A stretch of DNA of 64,000 nt from Megaleporinus macrocephalus (taxonomy: Eukaryota; Chordata; Actinopteri; Characiformes; Anostomidae). The position numbers and the translations under genes are program-made. The notes below the pieces were generated by a model, which was not told the origin of the DNA, made no database searches, and was given only the letters and a program-made list of their open reading frames with translations. Positions 60,538-64,000 of the stretch are shown piece after piece; position 1 is the first letter of the stretch; every line of letters begins with the position of its first letter. The DNA lies in the NCBI GenBank assembly GCA_021613375.1, contig CM038725.1:12698589-12762588 (forward strand), read 5' to 3'.

Positions 60538-60871
60538 CAGATTATTTTATTATTATTAACACGTGTAACATGTTTCTTTCAGTAGTAGTTAACGTTTTCT
60601 GTCGTGTTCTCACTTCTCGACTGTGACGCCTGCAGTAACCAAATTACTAGCAGGTGGGTTAAGCTGCCGCTATGCCTACACTCTGCGCTGTGTGCTTCAA
60701 CAATACATGAAATGGCTGGAACTCTAGTTCACCCGATTGGCTTGGAGCGGCGCTATTCTCATTCTCATTGGCTGTTCGTGTTGTCTCTCAAAACATACTT
60801 CTATTGACTTTCTATCAACTATGTCTTATAGTCCTTTCGAGGAAACATTATCGTTTTATCACTCAGTCCTA

Positions 60872-62050
60872 ACGTATGCCTTTCATAAACACAAAATAAA
60901 TCTAATATAAATAATGCACTGGGCAATTTTTACAAAGCTGAGATGTTTCAGTACCTTGGATTAACAGTTTTGCTGCCAGCGTTGTTGGAAACTATGCACC
61001 AGTGGCTATGAAAGAATGTACTAGCGCAGCATGGTCTTATACTGAAGTATAACTTGCACATTGTTTTGTTTTCGTTTTTGTGAAACCAAGGATTCGGAGG
61101 GACCTACACGCCCCCATGGGTATTAATAGTATTAATAGTTTTGACGTCAGGAACCAGACTGTGGATGATGATTGTCAAGTACACTCCACCTTAATGACAC
61201 TCAAGATCCATCATGAATACATCTCCTCATAGACTCAGACAATAATAATACTCAACAGCCATAATCACGCCACACAATGAGCTGCTGATTACACCGCATA
61301 CAAAAAGATCTCACTGATGCTTATGAGAACGCCTGAGAAGCAGCCCTTCACTCTGTTTTACATTCCACGAGGGGATTACTTGAAGAATGTCCTGCCATGT
61401 CATTTTGCAGCGTTCTGATATGCGGGATTCGGAATTGCGTTTGGAATCTCTTCGCTGTTCCCTGACACGGCCTGGCCGCAGCACAGATTTAAAGTGGATC
61501 GTATCTCTAGAGAGCAAACCTAACCTCTATCTGTCCTGGGTTTGCCTTTTAAGGCCACGCTGGCTGGTTCTAAGTAAGACAAGCTACATTATTTATCCAC
61601 TTCAGGCCGCACGGATGATAAGAGCAGGTTTGATTTAAAACACGACGGCAGCAATTTCCTCTTAGTGTGGCTGTACACACAGCTTGGTTGGTTTCATGCG
61701 GTTTGGACCGATGAATGAAGTGGTAAAAAACCTACTTTCTCCATGCACACGCTGGTGTTATATTCAGATTTTCAAGTTTTAAGTTCATTTGTCATTTGGA
61801 CATCATGTCAGGACATATATGCATTGAAATTCTTGGGATGAGGCTCAGATACACCTCTACAGCAGGGCAGCATTATATATATGTACTAAAAACAGTGCAA
61901 ACATACAATAAATAGACAATAATGAAGTAAAAAATAGGCTAGAATATATACATTTAGTAATAACTGAAATATATAAGGGAATATCCACCTGATGTAGCAC
62001 CCGTACAGCTTCTAAAGCTTCTACCTTCAGACTCAGCTTTAGTTTATTAA
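60872..62050. other. Anonymous non-coding sequence
   Basis: 61300-61640 is GC-balanced and non-repetitive (CCTGACACGGCCTGGCCGCA, AAGTGGATCGTATCTCTAG), and overlapping short frames on both strands have no domain. Candidate conserved element or unrecognised exon. Confidence 0.45.
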
Positions 62051-62288
62051 ACTGTAAATACTGTTCGACCAGAGGAGGATGGGTCTCCCCTTGTGAGTCT
62101 GGTTCCGCCCAAGGTTTCTTCCTCCAGTTGAGGGAGTTTTTCCTTGCCACCGTTGCCTCTGGCTTGCTCACAAGGGATAAACAGCTGTGATTTCATGTTT
62201 TTCATGCTTTTAAAATTCCTGTAAAGCTGCTTTGTGACAACATAGTTGTAAAAAGCGCTATACAAATAAACTTGACTTTACTTGACTA
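62051..62288 (+). mobile_element. Retroposon-like 3' end repeat
   Basis: CAGAGGAGGATGGGTCTCCC, TCTGGTTCCGCCCAAGGTTT, GGGAGTTTTTCCTTGCCACC and AAAAAGCGCTATACAAATAA followed by a short CTTGACT tail is a very common fish repeat. The direct-repeat tail suggests the 3' end of a non-LTR element or SINE; family not named. Confidence 0.65.
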
Positions 62289-63138
62289 TACAAAACATAC
62301 ACAAGATATATACATAAGATATGCAGGAGGACATATATAGAAACTTTTGCATTGGCAGGTTATCTATTTAATACATCTATTTAAAGTGACTTAGTGATAT
62401 TGTCCATAGCAGCGATATCAGAATAAATAATAAAATAGTATAATATAATATAATATAATATAATATAGCAGTGACCAAGTGAACGGTATTGGGGTCTTTC
62501 AGCTTCACAGTTTATTCAGAAGCCTGACAGCCTTCTTCTACCATGAAGAAGAGATTTGAGGAGACATCTCTGCTGTTCACCACATACATTTATATATTTA
62601 AAGAGACAACCACTAACTATTCATTTAATCCTATAATTATAGAGAATAATAATGTTATTTTTCACATGGTACTATAAATTATGTATGTGTGCTGCTCTGT
62701 GTGTGTTACACTTCCAGTTTAGTCAGCTGTCTGCAGCATTCAGATGTAAACAAGTTAAGAATTCTATTGTGCTATTGTATATAATATGATGTTATTCAAT
62801 ACAGTATTATAACATTCTTAACCGAAGACAATGGTGCTTATTTATTTATTCATAAACACAAGATAAGCACTGCATAATCAAAATTTTGTGGTATATTATT
62901 TTTAATCCAAGCAAAATGTGAACAGTTGTGCTAATAAATACTTTTCATGATGTTCGGTGCTGATAGAGTGAATACAGTGAACTTGCCATGGTTTCAGTGT
63001 TGCTTGTCTGTTGGAAGACCTGATTTGCAAAAGTGAACCTGAATTTAAGGAGAACTGAATCAGGTACATCACCTGCATCTTGTGAACAGTATGCCAAAGA
63101 GTAAAGTAAGCAAAAGTGCCAGTATTGCGTACCAGTAA
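62289..63138. other. Anonymous AT-rich non-coding sequence
   Basis: Contains a (TAATA)n run at about 62438-62467. No gene recognised. Confidence 0.5.

Positions 63139-63178
<40 letters not shown>
63139..63178. repeat. (TA)n microsatellite
   Basis: About 38 bp of alternating TA. Confidence 0.95.
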
Positions 63179-63182
<4 letters not shown>

Positions 63183-63734
63183 GTCAAACAAGAAAAAAAA
63201 TCTAAACCATTAAAAAAACATTTACATTGTTTTGAGAGAAATCCTTTCATTTTTATTTACAGCGAACACTAGTTGTGCCTACGTTGCGAGCATGCAGTGT
63301 TCCTGAGATGTCCTTAGATGTCGCTGACAACACTGTGAACCTCAGAGGTTTCATCAGCATGTCAGAGGTGTGGGTTGAAAAGCACTGGTAAAATCCTCAT
63401 ACCGAACACTGTTATGGCAGTATTTTGCGGAAAGGCAGCAGCAGTGCTTGATATGCTGTTTGGGATTCTTTCTAAGCTACTGGGTTCAGTGATATGTCAT
63501 AAATACACCAGATAACGCATCATTAGCTCCGCAGCTGTCAGGCTTTTCATCTGCTGCTGTGTATTCAGTTACAGTCTGAGTTAATGTTAGACCAGGTTGT
63601 TACCGATACAGGCAACATTAAAGTAACAATGTAAAAGAAAACCACTGGTCTCTTCAGATAATGATAGAGTATCACAGCCTTTTTCTTCAGCCAAGCTGAG
63701 AAATCCTTAGTTGAAGCAAAATATATTAAATATA
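63179..63734. other. Anonymous non-coding sequence
   Basis: Nothing recognised. Confidence 0.5.
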
Positions 63735-63904
63735 CACCCACCGGCTATTAGGTTCTGACAATTGAAGATGTATGCAGAGAAACAGATGGACTAGAGTTTG
63801 TAAAGATAGAACTACAAACTGCTCCTATGTGGTCAATGGAGCTAATAGAATGGACAATGAATGCAGATACAAGGAGGTGTACCTAATAAAGTGGCCAGTG
63901 GGCG
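63735..63904. mobile_element. MITE with Tc1-type ends and foldback-type interior
   Basis: Left CACCCACCGGCTATTAGGT, right GTACCTAATAAAGTGGCCAG then TGGGCG; TA precedes the left end. The interior (AGAAACAGATGGACTAGAGT, GGTCAATGGAGCTAATAGAA) is the outer arm of the foldback family at 4951 and 10926. A 170-bp chimera. Confidence 0.65.
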
Positions 63905-64000
63905 TCTATTGAACTCTGGAGGCTATAGCCTGGAGAGGTAAGGGACATGTGTATTAGACAAATTTACATTTTATTGTTTCTGAAACATTACTGTCAAATG
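63905..64000. other. Window end, anonymous
   Basis: Nothing recognised in the final 96 bp. Confidence 0.5.

Larger units (their letters stand above)
59696..60871 (+). mobile_element. Internally deleted hAT element with BED-finger remnant
   Basis: Left terminus TAGGGCTGGGCGACATGG and right terminus CACTCAGTCCTA form an imperfect hAT-like inverted pair. Inside, a compound microsatellite (59913-60007) and the BED-finger remnant (60316-60537) are found. Flanking octamers GACAAAAC and ACGTATGC do not match, so the duplication has decayed or one boundary is off. About 1.18 kb. Confidence 0.6.

Overview
This window is non-coding, repeat-dense vertebrate nuclear DNA, almost certainly from a teleost fish. 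The interspersed repeats point that way: Tc1/mariner relics with the CACCGGCCACTTTATTAGG-type and CACTACCGCTCAAAAG ends, hAT elements with intact 8-bp target duplications, a tRNA-derived SINE, an L2-like 3' tail ending in (GGAT)n, and foldback elements with CCATAACATTAAAACC-type ends. From memory, the foldback family and a 240-bp element present seven times here are typical of otophysan fish (characins, catfishes); that placement is an inference. There is no operon structure, no rRNA or tRNA gene that I recognise, and no open reading frame that I can defend as a host protein. The longest frames (1,230, 682, 431, 397 and 338 codons) are tandem or simple repeats read in frame.

Layout. 1-832: 26-bp minisatellite cut by the window edge. 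833-9,700: transposon relics, including a GGGTCA-rich MITE, a Tc1 relic, a foldback element, and a larger inverted-repeat element split by a 724-bp hAT with a perfect 8-bp duplication. 9,700-15,500: microsatellites, copies of the 240-bp family, a second foldback element, a TTAA-flanked MITE and some unique sequence. 15,500-17,510: a CpG-rich block with a CTCF-like motif, then about 1.4 kb of almost pure pyrimidine on the + strand. 17,745-27,207: a foldback remnant abutting a large 24/25-bp minisatellite, about 7.3 kb of array, interrupted by a 1,851-bp sequence with every hallmark of a young solo LTR. 28,571-32,936: a 4.4-kb AT-rich 18-bp minisatellite with a 1,218-bp higher-order duplication. 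33,700-37,900: hAT elements, one nested in a decayed Tc1 transposase gene, then a Tc1-type MITE. 39,000-46,700: mostly unique sequence with microsatellites and a G-quadruplex motif. 46,786-48,664: a 25-bp minisatellite with decayed edges. 49,790-55,300: a dense graveyard of DNA transposons, including an antisense Tc1 gene carrying a perfect nested hAT. 56,551-57,024: a 21-bp minisatellite with a 189-bp higher-order repeat. 57,700-63,904: a SINE, an hAT derivative keeping a BED-finger remnant, a 3' tail repeat and a terminal MITE.

Nothing here works together as a pathway. What the window records is layered insertion and tandem amplification: five separate minisatellites with periods 26, 24/25, 18, 25 and 21 bp, several with internal duplications of 189 to 1,611 bp, and at least four nested insertions whose relative order can be read from target-site duplications. 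The strongest observations are the LTR nested in the 24-bp array, the nested hAT insertions, the higher-order structure of the arrays and the seven-copy 240-bp family. All family names are from memory; no database search was possible.
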